64,000 nucleotides of DNA from Bradyrhizobium sp. 170 (GTDB lineage: Bacteria > Pseudomonadota > Alphaproteobacteria > Rhizobiales > Xanthobacteraceae): the NCBI RefSeq assembly GCF_023101085.1, contig NZ_CP064703.1:3844001-3908000 (forward strand), given 5' to 3'. Shown here in pieces: positions 63,508-64,000 of the stretch. The notes below the pieces were generated by a model, which worked only from the letters and a program-made list of their open reading frames with translations, ran no database searches and was not told where the DNA came from. A program made the translations under genes and the position numbers. Position 1 is the first letter of the stretch. Every line of letters begins with the position of its first letter.

Positions 63508-64000
63508 TTAGACCTCGCCTGTGCTGAGGTTGATGAAACTGTGCGTGCTGCGAACGGCGCCTGGCAGGAGCTCGGCATGCACCGATCCGACGATGTAGCC
63601 ACTAAGCGACGACCGCATGGGCGACAATGAGCCACCACCGTGGTCGACCAGGAGCGCTGCAAACAGCACGAACAAGTAGGGGATGGAGAACGCGAATAGC
63701 CTATGAGGAGCACGGCGATCGGTCCCAATGCTCCTGTTCAGCTGAAGTGCGAGCAGAAGGAAAAGCGCGCCGCAGATCGCGGCGATCGCGCCATAGATGG
63801 TCCCTGCAAATCCGAGCACCCAGGGCAGCTCCGAGGCAAGAACCAGGAGACCGCTATAGATCAGGATCTGGCGCGTTGTTGCAGCACGTCCGGCGACAAC
63901 CGGCAGCATCGGCACGCTTGCACGCGCATAGTCGTCGGTGCGATTAAGCGCCAGGGCCCAGAAATGGGGGGGCGTCCAAAGGAATATAATGAGGAATAGC
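63508..64000 (-). CDS. cyoE: Haem O synthase (protohaem IX farnesyltransferase), partial
   Basis: The C-terminal 163 residues of a UbiA-family farnesyltransferase; the 5' part is beyond the right edge. PHFWALALNRTDDYARASVPMLPVV-type residues (in which the final loop motif precedes PMLPVVAG), then three membrane helices and LFAFSIPYLFVLFAALLVDH, match CyoE/CtaB. It converts haem B to haem O for the oxidase encoded next. The C terminus has an unusual extension of about 40 residues after the last helix. Confidence 0.88.
   Translation of the reverse strand, partial: LFLIIFLWTPPHFWALALNRTDDYARASVPMLPVVAGRAATTRQILIYSGLLVLASELPWVLGFAGTIYGAIAAICGALFLLLALQLNRSIGTDRRAPHRLFAFSIPYLFVLFAALLVDHGGGSLSPMRSSLSGYIVGSVHAELLPGAVRSTHSFINLSTGEV

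Noticed and set aside
1..64000. Search by eye for CRISPR arrays, tRNA and rRNA genes, and complete insertion sequences
   Set aside because: No regularly spaced repeats, tRNA-like cloverleaf ends, rRNA segments or transposase frames were recognised.

Overview
The window looks like chromosomal DNA of a Bradyrhizobium-type alphaproteobacterium (Nitrobacteraceae). This rests on high GC, many AraC-type and FixJ-like regulators, a SorC-controlled polyol ABC transport cluster, acyl-CoA/CoA-transferase genes and a cyoEABCD quinol oxidase operon. No rRNA, tRNA or CRISPR array was seen. The taxon is an inference from gene content.

Layout. 1-0.8 kb: an intrinsic terminator followed directly by a group II intron RNA that has lost its reverse transcriptase. 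1.3-4.3 kb: small hypothetical genes, an NTF2-like protein and a Tat-exported serine hydrolase. 4.4-7.9 kb: a broken AraC remnant, an intact AraC regulator, a nitroalkane-oxidase-like flavoprotein and an SDR. 8.5-17.9 kb: a polyol/sugar-alcohol utilisation locus with a HAD phosphatase, SorC regulator, binding protein, two permeases (the second frameshifted), ATPase, SDR dehydrogenase, FGGY kinase and PfkB kinase. A 14-bp palindrome stands before both transcription units and is the likely SorC operator. 18-21.5 kb: a 5'-truncated MATE gene next to a rearrangement scar, a gene-poor stretch, wrbA and a small secreted protein. 21.6-25 kb: a PAS histidine kinase, a FixJ-like regulator, a lone receiver and an AraC protein. 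25-31 kb: two acetoacetate-decarboxylase-like paralogues, then a FUSC/HlyD/DUF1656 efflux operon and another AraC gene.

31-43 kb holds four large (about 950 residue) winged-helix plus STAND ATPase regulators; the middle two are a recent tandem duplication. 43-50.9 kb carries poxB, a frameshifted ThrE-type exporter whose 3' end is duplicated 2 kb downstream, a HisKA_2-type kinase, several small proteins and a type II NADH dehydrogenase. 51-58.3 kb is a minus-strand acyl-CoA catabolic block (YWTD propeller, 3-hydroxyacyl/carnitine-type dehydrogenase, acyl-CoA dehydrogenase, two crotonases, alpha/beta hydrolase, CaiB-type CoA transferase). 58.3-59.4 kb has small genes and a strong candidate structured non-coding RNA with its own -10 box and a perfect terminator. 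59.4-64 kb is cyoEABCD (cyoE runs off the window) followed by a short CydB-like orphan.

The most unusual items are the unassigned structured RNA at about 59.03-59.23 kb, the four-gene STAND regulator cluster, the bacterial nitroalkane-oxidase homologue, the ORF-less intron behind a terminator, and a notable number of damaged genes (AraC, permease, MATE, ThrE, hydrolase nucleophile).
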